Below, one piece after another: positions 24,327-33,081 of a stretch of 64,000 nt of DNA. A program made the position numbers and the translations under genes. Location of the stretch: assembly GCF_900115005.1 (NCBI RefSeq), contig NZ_FOUY01000006.1, forward strand, positions 62,001 through 126,000, given 5' to 3'. The stretch comes from Pseudonocardia ammonioxydans (GTDB lineage: Bacteria; Actinomycetota; Actinomycetes; Mycobacteriales; Pseudonocardiaceae). The notes under the pieces were generated by a model. It saw nothing but the letters and a program-made list of their open reading frames with translations. It was not told the origin of the DNA and did no database searches. Each line of letters begins with the position of its first letter. The first letter of the stretch is position 1.

Positions 24327-25439
24327 GTGACGACGAGTGCCCGCACGCCCACCCCCGGCGCGGACCCCACGGCGGTCGGCCGCTGGCTGGCGAGGGTCCT
24401 GGACGACGAGCGGTGGACCGACGCCGAGGTGACGTCCATCGGCGCCGGCCGGTCGAACCTGACCTACCGCGTCTCCTCCCCCGCCGGGGCCGTCGTGCTG
24501 CGCCGCCCGCCGGTCGGCTCGGTCGCGGCGACCGCGCACGACATGGGCCGCGAGCAGCGGGTGATCTCCGCGCTGGGTCCGACGGCGGTGCCGGTACCGG
24601 CGGTGCTCGCCACCTACGCCGGCCCCGAGGGGGACGCGGGCGGAGCGGACGGCCCCACCGACGCGCCCTGTTTCGTGATGGAGCTCGTCGACGGTGTCGT
24701 GCCGCTGGGCGAGCTGCCCGACGGGTGGGCGACCGGTGAGCGGGAGCGGCGGGCCGCCGGGGAGGCGCTGGTGCAGGTGCTCGCCGCGCTGCACGCCGTC
24801 GACCCGCAGGAGGTCGGGCTGGGTGACTTCGGTCGCCCGGAGGGCTTCATGGAGCGCCAGATCCGGCGCTGGGGCAAGCAGTGGGCCGCGGCCCGCGACG
24901 GCGACGACCCGATCCCGGTCGCCGCCGAGGACGAGAGCGAGCTCACGCGCCTGAGCGAGCGACTCGCCGCGGACGTCCCGCCCGCGCAGCGGCACACGAT
25001 CGTGCACGGCGACTACCGGCTCGACAACTGTGTGTTCGACGTCTCCGACCCGGGCCGGATCGCCGCCGTCCTGGACTGGGAGATGTCGACGCTCGGCGAC
25101 CCGCTCGCCGACCTGGGACTGCTGCTCGTCTACTGGCAGCAGGACGGCGACGACCCCGTCTGGTCCCAGGCGCAGCCGCTGTCCTCCCCGACCGCGCTGC
25201 CCGGCTTCCCCACGCGCCGCGAGCTGGTCACCGCCTACGCCGACCGCACGGGCCTGGACGTCACCCCGCTGCCCTGGTACGTCGCGTTCGGCGCGTTCAA
25301 GCTGGCGGTGGTCCTCGCCGGCATCCTGGCGCGGGTCCGGGCCGGGGCCGTACCGGCGGAGATGGCCGAGGGCCTCGACGGCTCCGTCGGACCGCTGGTC
25401 GCGCTCGGCCACCACATGCTGGACGGAGGGTCCTTCTGA
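24327..25439 (+). CDS. Aminoglycoside-phosphotransferase-fold kinase (ACAD10/11 N-domain type)
   Basis: 370 residues with the APH kinase fold. The catalytic loop is VHGDYRLDN at about residue 226 (catalytic Asp and metal-binding Asn), and the metal-binding motif is LDWEMSTLGDPLADLG. The sequence style (IGAGRSNLTYRV, LRRPPVG, MEWELV-like FVMELVDG) matches the kinases that phosphorylate hydroxyacyl-CoAs before elimination, as in ACAD10/11 and levulinate catabolism, rather than drug-resistance enzymes. GTG 24327 is supported by the upstream -10 box. It overlaps cei by one base, an unusual partner for this enzyme, so the two may simply share a promoter. Confidence 0.85.
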   Translation: MTTSARTPTPGADPTAVGRWLARVLDDERWTDAEVTSIGAGRSNLTYRVSSPAGAVVLRRPPVGSVAATAHDMGREQRVISALGPTAVPVPAVLATYAGPEGDAGGADGPTDAPCFVMELVDGVVPLGELPDGWATGERERRAAGEALVQVLAALHAVDPQEVGLGDFGRPEGFMERQIRRWGKQWAAARDGDDPIPVAAEDESELTRLSERLAADVPPAQRHTIVHGDYRLDNCVFDVSDPGRIAAVLDWEMSTLGDPLADLGLLLVYWQQDGDDPVWSQAQPLSSPTALPGFPTRRELVTAYADRTGLDVTPLPWYVAFGAFKLAVVLAGILARVRAGAVPAEMAEGLDGSVGPLVALGHHMLDGGSF

Positions 25440-26071
25440 TGCGCGTGCGGTTCCCCCGCACCGGGCGGCCCTACGAGCGCCGCCGCACCCGCCCCATCGT
25501 GATCACCTCGGCGGCACTGGCGGTGCTCGCCGTCGTCACCTGGACGGTCGTGCTGGGCACCGCGTCGGACGGCCCGTCGTCGACGAACTGCTCCGATCCC
25601 GCCACCGGTTCCCTGGCCGGTTCCGAGATCGCCCGCACCGACCTCGACGGCGTCGACGCGGCGGCGCCGAGCGACGCCCGTTTCCAGGTGCTCAACGCCG
25701 GCGGCCAGCGTGGCCAGGCGAACCTGGTGTCGGCCCAGCTCAAGGACCTCGAGTTCAACGAGGCGAACACCCCCGGCAACGATCCGGCGTTCCCCGACGG
25801 CGATCTGGACTGCATCGGGCAGATCCGCTTCGGGCCGGACGGCGAGGCCGCCGCGGCGACCCTGTCGCTGGCCCTGCCGTGCGTCGAGGTTATCCGCGAC
25901 GACCGCCCGGGCTCGGTCGTGGACGTCGTCGTCGGGGCGGCGTTCACCGACGTCGCTCCGGGCCGCTCGGCCCGCGACGCGCTGGACCAGCTGGCGTCCC
26001 CCGGCAACGAGGGCAACGCCCAGGCCGACCCGGCCCTGCTGGCCCAGGCCCGCGAGAGCGTGTGCACCTGA
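25439..26071 (+). CDS. cei: Cei envelope-integrity protein (LytR C-terminal domain)
   Basis: 210 residues. A basic N-terminus (MRVRFPRTGRPYERRRTR) precedes one membrane segment (IVITSAALAVLAVVTWTVVL), so the protein is anchored with its body outside. The body has the LytR_C fold (ARFQVLNAGGQRGQANLVSA) and four cysteines that may form disulphides. In M. tuberculosis Cei (Rv2700) is needed for envelope integrity and virulence. ATG 25439 overlaps the previous stop codon (TGATG). The location just before convergent suhB and sigA matches M. tuberculosis. Confidence 0.9.
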   Translation: MRVRFPRTGRPYERRRTRPIVITSAALAVLAVVTWTVVLGTASDGPSSTNCSDPATGSLAGSEIARTDLDGVDAAAPSDARFQVLNAGGQRGQANLVSAQLKDLEFNEANTPGNDPAFPDGDLDCIGQIRFGPDGEAAAATLSLALPCVEVIRDDRPGSVVDVVVGAAFTDVAPGRSARDALDQLASPGNEGNAQADPALLAQARESVCT

Positions 26072-26096
26072 GGACGGGGCCGCCCCCTCCCCCGCA

Positions 26097-26978
26097 CTAC
26101 ACCTCGGCGGCCCCGCTGCGCCGTGCCAGCGCGGCCAGCTCGCCGGCGATGCCCGGTGCCGCGGCGAACGTCACGTCGTGGCCCAGCCCACCGTCCGGCC
26201 CGGCCTGCGCCCCGGCGGGGCCGGCCACCCCGGACAGGCCGTCCACCCCGGGCGGGACCGCGACGTGCACCACCGCGCCCGCCTCGCGGGCGATCAGCGT
26301 GCCGGCCGCCCAGTCCCACCAGCTGCAGCCGTGCTCCAGGTAGCCGTCCAGCCAGCCCGCGGCGACCGCGCACAGATCCAGCGCCGCGGCACCGGCGCGA
26401 CGGACGTCACGCACCTGCGGCAGCATCTCGGCGACCAGGCGGGCCTGGCGCGCGCGACGCTCCGCCCGGTAGGCGAACCCGGTCCCGACCAGCGACTGGC
26501 TCAGGTCCGTCGTCGTCGCGACGGCCAGCGGCCGTCCGTCGCAGGTCGCGCCGTCGCCGCGCCCGGCCGACCACAGCCGCCCCGCCGCCGGTTCGGCGAT
26601 CGCCCCGGCGACGGTCTCGCCGTCCGCCACGGCGGCGATCGAGATCGCGTACCAGGGCAGGCCGTAGAGGTAGTTCACCGTGCCGTCGATCGGGTCGACG
26701 ACCCAGCGTGCCGTGGCGGCGTCGCCGGAGCCCTCCTCGCCGTAGACCGGCTCGCCCGGCCGCAGCGCGGCGAGCCGGGCCCGGACGAACTTCTCGACCG
26801 AGGCGTCCGACTCGGTGACGACGTCGGTCGGCGAGCTCTTGGTCGAGACCCCACCGTCGCGCGGCGCGGGCAGGCCGCGCAGGTGCTCGGCGGCCTCGGC
26901 CGCGACCTGCTCGGCGACGGCGCGCAGGGTGGCGGGATCGCTGCTCTCGTGCGGGGTCACACGGCCCATCGTGACCAT
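26097..26978 (-). CDS. suhB: Inositol monophosphatase family protein SuhB
   Basis: 293 residues. Metal-site motifs are complete: GEEGS (about residue 80), WVVDPIDGTVNYLYGLP (about 91-107) and the C-terminal WWDWAAGTLIAREAG. It hydrolyses inositol-1-phosphate or a related sugar phosphate, which in actinobacteria feeds phosphatidylinositol and mycothiol. ATG 26978 has GGAGGG about 10 nt upstream; a second ATG lies three codons later. It is convergent with cei and divergent from sigA, as in M. tuberculosis, but the intervening ppgK gene is absent. Confidence 0.92.
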   Translation of the reverse strand: MVTMGRVTPHESSDPATLRAVAEQVAAEAAEHLRGLPAPRDGGVSTKSSPTDVVTESDASVEKFVRARLAALRPGEPVYGEEGSGDAATARWVVDPIDGTVNYLYGLPWYAISIAAVADGETVAGAIAEPAAGRLWSAGRGDGATCDGRPLAVATTTDLSQSLVGTGFAYRAERRARQARLVAEMLPQVRDVRRAGAAALDLCAVAAGWLDGYLEHGCSWWDWAAGTLIAREAGAVVHVAVPPGVDGLSGVAGPAGAQAGPDGGLGHDVTFAAAPGIAGELAALARRSGAAEV

Positions 26979-27039
26979 GTCGGCGGCCCTCCGGACGCGC
27001 GGGGTGGCCTGAGGTGCGCCCCCTTCGCCGGTGCGCAGT

Positions 27040-27045
27040 TACAAT
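27040..27045 (+). promoter_or_regulatory. sigA -10 box TACAAT
   Basis: TACAAT is the best -10 match in the window. It is 165 nt upstream of the sigA start and 5 nt upstream of a GTG that opens a 42-residue frame, so the sigA mRNA probably begins with that frame. Confidence 0.6.
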
Positions 27046-27050
27046 GGAAC

Positions 27051-27179
27051 GTGCACTCCGCCTCCGGGACGCGCGGCGACCGCGAACCGACACCGGCGAC
27101 CGAGGTGGTGCCAGGACAGAACATGCCGACATTCCGGCCGTTTCGCGGCCTCGTCTCCCTCGACGAGCAGACCGCGTAA
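27051..27179 (+). CDS. Upstream reading frame in the sigA leader (42 residues)
   Basis: A GTG at 27051, 5 nt after TACAAT, opens a frame of 42 codons ending in [18 protein letters not shown] and a TAA at 27177-27179, 31 nt before the sigA start. A second possible start is the ATG at 27123, preceded by CCAGGACAG. The frame has no known domain. Its position at the predicted 5' end suggests a leader peptide that could regulate or couple sigA expression. Confidence 0.45.
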   Translation: MHSASGTRGDREPTPATEVVPGQNMPTFRPFRGLVSLDEQTA

Positions 27180-27210
27180 CGACTCCAGCGCACGTAGCGA
27201 GAGGGCCCAG

Positions 27211-28632
27211 GTGGCAGCCGCAGACTCCGCAGCACGCAGCGACTCGACCGTCGAGCCGACGTCGGGGACCGCATCCCGCAGCCGCCGTACGTCCGCGTCC
27301 GGCGCGGTCACGTCGTCGACGACCGGCACCGCCAAGAAGCCGGCCGCACGCACTCGTAAGACCGGTACCGCCACGAAGGCCGCTCCGAAGAAGCCGGCCC
27401 CGAAGAAGGCCTCGACCAAGAAGGCCGACGGCGAGGACGCCGAGGTCGAGGACAGCGACGTCGTCCTCGACGAGGGCGACCTCGACGCCGGTGACATCGA
27501 GGCGGACCTGGTCGAGGCGGCCGCGGACATCGACGCGGACGAGGTGACCGAGGCCGCCGACGAGGACGACGACGAGGACGAGGACACCAACACCGGCAAG
27601 AACCGGGTCGCGCCGACGACCCGGGCGTCGCAGCAGAAGTCGGCCGACTTCGTCTGGGACGAGGAGGAGTCCGAGGCGCTGCGCCAGGCGCGCAAGGACG
27701 CCGAGCTCACCGCCTCCGCGGACTCGGTGCGCGCCTACCTCAAGCAGATCGGCAAGGTCGCGCTGCTCAACGCCGAGGAGGAGGTCGAGCTCGCCAAGCG
27801 GATCGAGGCCGGCCTCTACGGCGCCGAGCGGATCCGCAAGGTGTTCGAGGCGAACGAGAAGGTCTCTCCGCAGCTGCGGCGCGACCTGCGCTGGATCGTC
27901 CGGGACGGCGAGCGCGCCAAGAATCACCTGCTGGAGGCCAACCTCCGCCTGGTCGTGTCGCTGGCCAAGCGCTACACCGGCCGCGGCATGGCGTTCCTGG
28001 ACCTGATCCAGGAGGGCAACCTGGGCCTGATCCGCGCGGTCGAGAAGTTCGACTACACCAAGGGCTACAAGTTCTCCACCTACGCCACCTGGTGGATCCG
28101 GCAGGCGATCACCCGCGCGATGGCCGACCAGGCCCGCACCATCCGGATCCCGGTGCACATGGTCGAGGTCATCAACAAGCTCGGCCGCATCCAGCGCGAG
28201 CTGCTCCAGGACCTGGGCCGCGAGCCCACCCCGGAGGAGCTGGCCAAGGAGATGGACATCACCCCGGAGAAGGTGCTGGAGATCCAGCAGTACGCCCGGG
28301 AGCCCATCTCGCTGGACCAGACCATCGGTGACGAGGGCGACTCCCAGCTCGGTGACTTCATCGAGGACTCCGAGGCCGTCGTGGCCGTGGACGCGGTGAG
28401 CTTCACCCTGCTGCAGGACCAGCTCCAGTCGGTGCTCGCGACGCTGTCCGAGCGCGAGGCGGGCGTCGTGCGGCTGCGGTTCGGCCTCACCGACGGGCAG
28501 CCGCGCACCCTCGACGAGATCGGCCAGGTCTACGGCGTGACCCGCGAGCGGATCCGCCAGATCGAGTCGAAGACGATGTCGAAGCTGCGTCACCCGTCGC
28601 GGTCGCAGGTCCTGCGCGACTACCTCGACTGA
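27211..28632 (+). CDS. sigA: Principal RNA polymerase sigma factor SigA/HrdB
   Basis: 473 residues. The first 140 are low-complexity: a Lys/Ala/Pro-rich stretch with [14 protein letters not shown] repeats, then a very acidic stretch. The conserved part starts [20 protein letters not shown] and covers sigma regions 1.2 to 4.2, including the region 2 motif [25 protein letters not shown] (split here for reading: [18 protein letters not shown]), the -10-binding [15 protein letters not shown] and the helix-turn-helix [20 protein letters not shown] that binds the -35 box. It directs RNA polymerase to housekeeping promoters. GTG 27211 with GAGAGGG 5 nt before it matches the starts of related genes. 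A strong terminator follows. Confidence 0.97.
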   Translation: MAAADSAARSDSTVEPTSGTASRSRRTSASGAVTSSTTGTAKKPAARTRKTGTATKAAPKKPAPKKASTKKADGEDAEVEDSDVVLDEGDLDAGDIEADLVEAAADIDADEVTEAADEDDDEDEDTNTGKNRVAPTTRASQQKSADFVWDEEESEALRQARKDAELTASADSVRAYLKQIGKVALLNAEEEVELAKRIEAGLYGAERIRKVFEANEKVSPQLRRDLRWIVRDGERAKNHLLEANLRLVVSLAKRYTGRGMAFLDLIQEGNLGLIRAVEKFDYTKGYKFSTYATWWIRQAITRAMADQARTIRIPVHMVEVINKLGRIQRELLQDLGREPTPEELAKEMDITPEKVLEIQQYAREPISLDQTIGDEGDSQLGDFIEDSEAVVAVDAVSFTLLQDQLQSVLATLSEREAGVVRLRFGLTDGQPRTLDEIGQVYGVTRERIRQIESKTMSKLRHPSRSQVLRDYLD

Positions 28633-28648
28633 TCCCGGTTCGTCTCCC

Positions 28649-28680
28649 GACGGCCCCCACCGCTCCCGGTGGGGGCCGTC
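28649..28680 (+). terminator. Terminator downstream of sigA
   Basis: A perfect 14-bp stem (28649-28662 with 28667-28680) with the loop CTCC, 16 bp after the sigA stop codon. It also lies 59 bp beyond the end of the facing gene and may serve both. Confidence 0.88.
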
Positions 28681-28739
28681 GTCGTACCGGGGTGGACGGT
28701 CGCCCCGGCGCACTGCCGCTGCGCCCACCGTGTCGGTGA

Positions 28740-29132
28740 TCACTGCGCTGCCGGGAGGGTGCGGACCACGAGCTCGTCGAGCCGGCGCTCGACCACCGCG
28801 CCGACCGGCCAGTCGGCCACGAGCGCCGCGAGGTCGTCGGCCTCGTCGGTCGAGCAGCAGGCGCACGGGTCCCAGCCCTGCTGCTCGAGGCTGGACCGGA
28901 TCGCCTCGACGTAGTCCGGGCGCGACAGCGGGACCTCCGCGACCATCGCCGTCGTGGTGACGCGGTGCGAGTTCAGCCCGCCGAACCCGCGCCCGCACCC
29001 GCAGCCGCCGTCCGGATCGGCCTGGTCCCGCGAGCACACCTCGGTGAGCCGCACCAGCTCGCCCTCGATGCACCAGTGGAAGTCGTTCGACCGCGTGCCC
29101 TGCGTCCGGGCCGTGGCCACCAGCACCTTCAT
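28740..29132 (-). CDS. Conserved actinobacterial protein (DUF7715-like), cysteine-rich centre
   Basis: 130 residues starting MKVLVATARTQGTRSNDFHW, a start seen in a conserved actinobacterial family of unknown function. The middle has two cysteine groups (GGCGCGRGFGGLNSHR and DPCACCSTDEADDLAAL) that could bind a metal, together with CIEGELV and EVCSRDQ. ATG 29132 has GAGAGGGGACG upstream. It stands alone, convergent with sigA. Confidence 0.75.
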   Translation of the reverse strand: MKVLVATARTQGTRSNDFHWCIEGELVRLTEVCSRDQADPDGGCGCGRGFGGLNSHRVTTTAMVAEVPLSRPDYVEAIRSSLEQQGWDPCACCSTDEADDLAALVADWPVGAVVERRLDELVVRTLPAAQ

Positions 29133-29307
29133 GGTCGTCCCCTCTCGTCGGGAGGAGAGTGACAGGCACCACCGACAGTCTCGCGCCGATGATCACCGCG
29201 GCGGGCCACGGCGGGAAAACCGCGCGATTCCCGTCGGGGGTCGCGGCTAGCGTCGAGCGCGGAGTCGCGCCGGAGATCCCGGTTCCCGCGGCTCCGGTCT
29301 GTCGGGG

Positions 29308-32300
29308 GTGTCGAGCGTGCGCGCGCTGTCGTGGCGACGGCTGGGTGGTCCGGCGTCGGCCGTCGCGGTGACGGCGGCGGTGGTCGCCGCGGTGGCGGAG
29401 GCCGTCGCGGCGACCGTCGTCGGCCGGGTCGCGGCGGAGCCGGCCGTCGTCCTGGTCACGGTGCTGGCCGCGCTGCTGCTGGGCGCCGCGGTGCTCGACA
29501 CGGTCGGCCGGGTGCTGTTCGCCGGGGTCGTGAGCCGAGCCGAGGGTGGGCTGCGGGCCGACCTGGTCGACGCGGCCCTCGCCCAGCCGCTCCCCCGTCT
29601 CGAGGACCAGGCGGTCGGGGAGCTGCTCGACCGGGTCGACGACGACGCCCGCCAGCTGGCCCAGTTGTTCCGCCGGATCGGCTGGGAGACCGGCCGCGCG
29701 CTGCTGCGCTCGGTGCTGGCCTGGCTCGTCGCGGGGCTCGTGTTCTGGCCGGCCTGGATCGCGTTCCCCCTGGTCGCCGGCCTGATCGTGCTGGTCGCCC
29801 GGCCCCTGACCCCGGTCGTGGCCCGGGCGAAGGTCGCCGAGGAGGCCGCGTGGTCGGACCACTCGGCGCAGCTGGAGGAGGCGATCGCCGGGCAGGACGA
29901 CGTGCGCACCTCGCTCGGACAACCGCACGTGGTCGCGGGGTTCGCGGCCCGCGCCGCCGAGGTCCTGCGGCGGGTGCGCACCGTCTGCCGCGCGGCGACG
30001 AAGGTCGGCCTGCGCACGGGGTTCGTCGCGCACGCCGTGCTGGGCGCGGTCGCGCTCGGCGGTGTGTGGCTCGTGGCCGGGGACCCGGGCGGGATCGCCG
30101 CACTGGTCTCGCTGTGGATCCTGGTGACCGCGTTCGTCTCGCAGGTGGACGCGATCGTCGACCGGATGCCCGACATCCAGGCGGGGCTCGGTGCGCTCAC
30201 CCGCGTCCGGTCGCTGCTGCACGCCGAGCGTGAACCGGCGGGCGGGGCGCCGCTGCCACCCGGCCCGGCCGGGGTGGAGCTGCGCGGCCTGAGTGCCGGG
30301 TACGACGGCGGGTTCCGGCTGGCCGGGATCGACCTGGTGGTGCCGGCCGGGACGACGTGCGCGCTGCTGGGCCGGACCGGGTCGGGCAAGTCGACGGTGA
30401 CGAAGGTGCTGTCCCGGGCGGTCGAGCCGCCCCGCGGGCAGGTGTTCGTCGGCGGGCAGGACGTGTGCGCCACCGGGATCGACGACCTGCGCCGGGGTAT
30501 CGGGGTCGTCACCCAGCGCACCGAGGTCCTCGCCGCCACCCTCGCCGAGAACGTGACCCTGTTCGACCCCGCGGTCACGCGGTCCGCGGTCGAGGTCGCC
30601 GTGTCCGCCCTGGACCTGGACGGCTGGGTCGCCGCGCTGCCCGACGGGCTCGACACCCGGCTCGGCACCGGCGGGGTGACGCTGTCGGCCGGGGAGCAGC
30701 AGCTGGTCGCGTTCGCCCGGCTGCTGGTGCGCGACGTCGCCGTCGTCGTGCTGGACGAGGCGACCGCGCGGATGGACCCGCGCACCGAGGAGCGGGTGAC
30801 CCGCGCGTCCCGGGCGCTGCTGGCGGGGCGGACCGGGATCGTGGTGGCGCACCGGCTGTCGACGGTCCGGCGGGCCGACGCGGTCGCCGTCCTGGAGGAC
30901 GGCCGCCTGGTCCAGCACGGCGACCGGGCGCGGCTGGCCGGCGAGCCGGGCCGCTACGCCGAGCTGCTCGAGGCCGACGGTGACGATCCGGCCGACCGGG
31001 GACCGACCGGCAGCGGGCCGGGTGACGGCCGACCGGGCAACCGGCGACCGGACGACCGCCGGCCGAGCGACGGGCGGCCGAGCGACGGCGTGCCGGGCCA
31101 CGACGGACCGACCGCCACGACCGGACCGGACTGCGGCGCCGGGGCGGCCCCCGGCCCATCCCCACCGGCCCCCGCCACGGCCGCCGCACCCGGTACCGGC
31201 CCGCCGGCCCGGTCCGCCACGGCCACCCTGGCCCCGGCCGAGCGTGCCGAGACGGTGCATCCCGTCCCGACGGGTACGGCGGCACCGGCCGCCACGGCCG
31301 CGGTGCCGCCCGCAGCGACGGACAGGGTGCCGGACACGGTCGCCCGCCGGACCCGCCGGACCCAGGAGGCGGTCCCGGCACCGGTACCCGCACTCTGGCG
31401 CACCGTGCTGCGGCTGGCTCTCGCGCACAAGCGCTGGGGCCTGGCCGGCGGGTTCATGTTCACCCTCGCCACGCTCGCCGGCGCCAGCGGCGTCGTGACC
31501 GGGTGGCTGTGGGGCCACGTCGCGGGAGCGCTGCAGGACGGGGCGACCCCGTGGGGCCCGGCCGTCGCCCTCACCGCGATCCTGCTGCTGTTCCCGTTGT
31601 GGATCGCGGTCGCGTTCCGCACCTACCCGCTCTGGTGGTCCGCGGTGACCCTGCGGACGCGGCTCGCGGTGCTGCGCGGCCAGACGATGCAGCACCGCGG
31701 CGTGCGGGCACCGGCCGGCGAGGTCGTGGCCCGCGCGCTCGACTCGGACCGGATGACGCTCTACGTCGACCGCTGGGTCGACGTGGCGAACGCGGGGATC
31801 GTCGTCGTGGTGGCCGGCCTCGTCGCGGGCGACGTGCGGGTCGCCGCGGTCGTCGGGGCCTTCCTGCTGCTGTGCGCGGGGGTCGCGGCCGTCGGGGCAC
31901 CGTTCGCGGGTCGGGCCGGGCGGGTCGCCGCCGATGCCCGCGCCCGGTTCGGCACCGCGCTCGGCTCCGCGCTGGACGCGGTGCGGACCCTCAAGCTGGC
32001 CGCGGCCACCGGGGCCGTGCGCGCCCACCTCGCCGACGTCGACGCGCGGCGGGTGCACGCCACGGTCCGCGAGTACCGGATCCGGACGCTGCTGGACGGC
32101 GTCCCGGGGCTGCTCGTGCAGGTCGCGGTCGTGCTGACCTGGTCGCTGTACCTCACCGGGTCCTGGGACCTCGCGACGGCGCTGCTGGTGTCGACCACGC
32201 TGACCGGGGCCGGGTTCCTCGGCCAGGTGTGCGCGGCCGCGGTCACCGAGGCGCCCATCGCGCGGCGCTGGCTGCGCGCGGTCGCGCCGTTCGCCGGGGC

Positions 32301-33072
32301 CGCGGACCTCACCCGCCTCCCGCCGGGGGTCGACCTGGTCGCCGGGACCGCGCCCGCGCCGCGTCCGGCACCGCGCGAGCCGCTGGACCGGCTGAGCCTG
32401 CAACGGCTGACCGCCGTGCACGACGACGGCACCGTCGGGGTGTGCGACATCGACCTCGAGGTCGACGCCGGTTCCCTGGTCCTGGTCACCGGCCGGGTCG
32501 GCGCCGGCAAGTCCAGCCTGCTCGCCGCGCTCGCCGGACTGCTCCGGCACGAGGGTGCCGTCCGCTGGAACGGGCGGGTCGTCCACGATGCACAACGGTT
32601 CCTGCGTCCCGGGCAGGTCGCCTACGTCGGGCAGGTCCCGCGGGTGCTGTCCGGCACGGTCGGCGAGAACATCACGCTCGGCCACCGGCACCCGGCCGGC
32701 GTCGTCGACCGCGCCGTCGACGACGCCCGCCTCGGACCCGACCTGGCCGCCGCGGGTGGGGCGGACGCCGTCGTCGGGCACCGGGGCATCCGGCTCTCCG
32801 GCGGGCAGGTGCAGCGGCTGGCGATGGCCCGCGCCCTCGCCACCGGCGCGGAGCTGGTCGTCGCCGACGACGTGTCCTCGGCGCTCGACGTGCGCACCGA
32901 GATCGAGCTCTGGGCGGCGCTGCGGCGCCGGGGCAGCACCGTCGTCGGTGCCAGCACGAAACGGGCCGCGCTGGCCCGGGCCGACCGGGTCGTCGTGCTG
33001 GAGCACGGCCGCGTCGCCGCCGAGGGTCCCTGGTCGGAGCTGGCGCCCCGCTGGTCACACCTGGCCGGGTGA
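29308..33072 (+). CDS. Two ABC exporters fused in one chain (TMD-NBD-TMD-NBD)
   Basis: 1254 residues. TMD1 covers about 1-300 and NBD1 about 330-545: Walker A GRTGSGKST (near 354), a non-standard signature LSAGEQQ and Walker B VVVLDEATARMD. A Pro/Ala/Thr-rich linker (about 550-690) leads to TMD2 (about 694-1000) and NBD2: Walker A GRVGAGKSS (near 1062), standard signature LSGGQVQR and Walker B VVADDVSSALD, where Asp replaces the catalytic Glu. So one composite ATP site is standard (NBD1 Walker motifs with the NBD2 signature) and the other is degenerate, as in heterodimeric exporters. Substrate unknown; lipids, peptides and drugs are typical. GTG 29308 could be replaced by GTG 29317. It ends 9 bp from the facing CDF gene. 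Confidence 0.88.
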   Translation: MSSVRALSWRRLGGPASAVAVTAAVVAAVAEAVAATVVGRVAAEPAVVLVTVLAALLLGAAVLDTVGRVLFAGVVSRAEGGLRADLVDAALAQPLPRLEDQAVGELLDRVDDDARQLAQLFRRIGWETGRALLRSVLAWLVAGLVFWPAWIAFPLVAGLIVLVARPLTPVVARAKVAEEAAWSDHSAQLEEAIAGQDDVRTSLGQPHVVAGFAARAAEVLRRVRTVCRAATKVGLRTGFVAHAVLGAVALGGVWLVAGDPGGIAALVSLWILVTAFVSQVDAIVDRMPDIQAGLGALTRVRSLLHAEREPAGGAPLPPGPAGVELRGLSAGYDGGFRLAGIDLVVPAGTTCALLGRTGSGKSTVTKVLSRAVEPPRGQVFVGGQDVCATGIDDLRRGIGVVTQRTEVLAATLAENVTLFDPAVTRSAVEVAVSALDLDGWVAALPDGLDTRLGTGGVTLSAGEQQLVAFARLLVRDVAVVVLDEATARMDPRTEERVTRASRALLAGRTGIVVAHRLSTVRRADAVAVLEDGRLVQHGDRARLAGEPGRYAELLEADGDDPADRGPTGSGPGDGRPGNRRPDDRRPSDGRPSDGVPGHDGPTATTGPDCGAGAAPGPSPPAPATAAAPGTGPPARSATATLAPAERAETVHPVPTGTAAPAATAAVPPAATDRVPDTVARRTRRTQEAVPAPVPALWRTVLRLALAHKRWGLAGGFMFTLATLAGASGVVTGWLWGHVAGALQDGATPWGPAVALTAILLLFPLWIAVAFRTYPLWWSAVTLRTRLAVLRGQTMQHRGVRAPAGEVVARALDSDRMTLYVDRWVDVANAGIVVVVAGLVAGDVRVAAVVGAFLLLCAGVAAVGAPFAGRAGRVAADARARFGTALGSALDAVRTLKLAAATGAVRAHLADVDARRVHATVREYRIRTLLDGVPGLLVQVAVVLTWSLYLTGSWDLATALLVSTTLTGAGFLGQVCAAAVTEAPIARRWLRAVAPFAGAADLTRLPPGVDLVAGTAPAPRPAPREPLDRLSLQRLTAVHDDGTVGVCDIDLEVDAGSLVLVTGRVGAGKSSLLAALAGLLRHEGAVRWNGRVVHDAQRFLRPGQVAYVGQVPRVLSGTVGENITLGHRHPAGVVDRAVDDARLGPDLAAAGGADAVVGHRGIRLSGGQVQRLAMARALATGAELVVADDVSSALDVRTEIELWAALRRRGSTVVGASTKRAALARADRVVVLEHGRVAAEGPWSELAPRWSHLAG

Positions 33073-33081
33073 TCGCCGGCG

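Noticed and set aside
26407..33006. A 2199-codon open frame on the reverse strand across suhB, sigA and the ABC exporter
   Set aside because: It is antisense to clear genes (SigA, ABC motifs) and only reflects the lack of stop codons at high GC.
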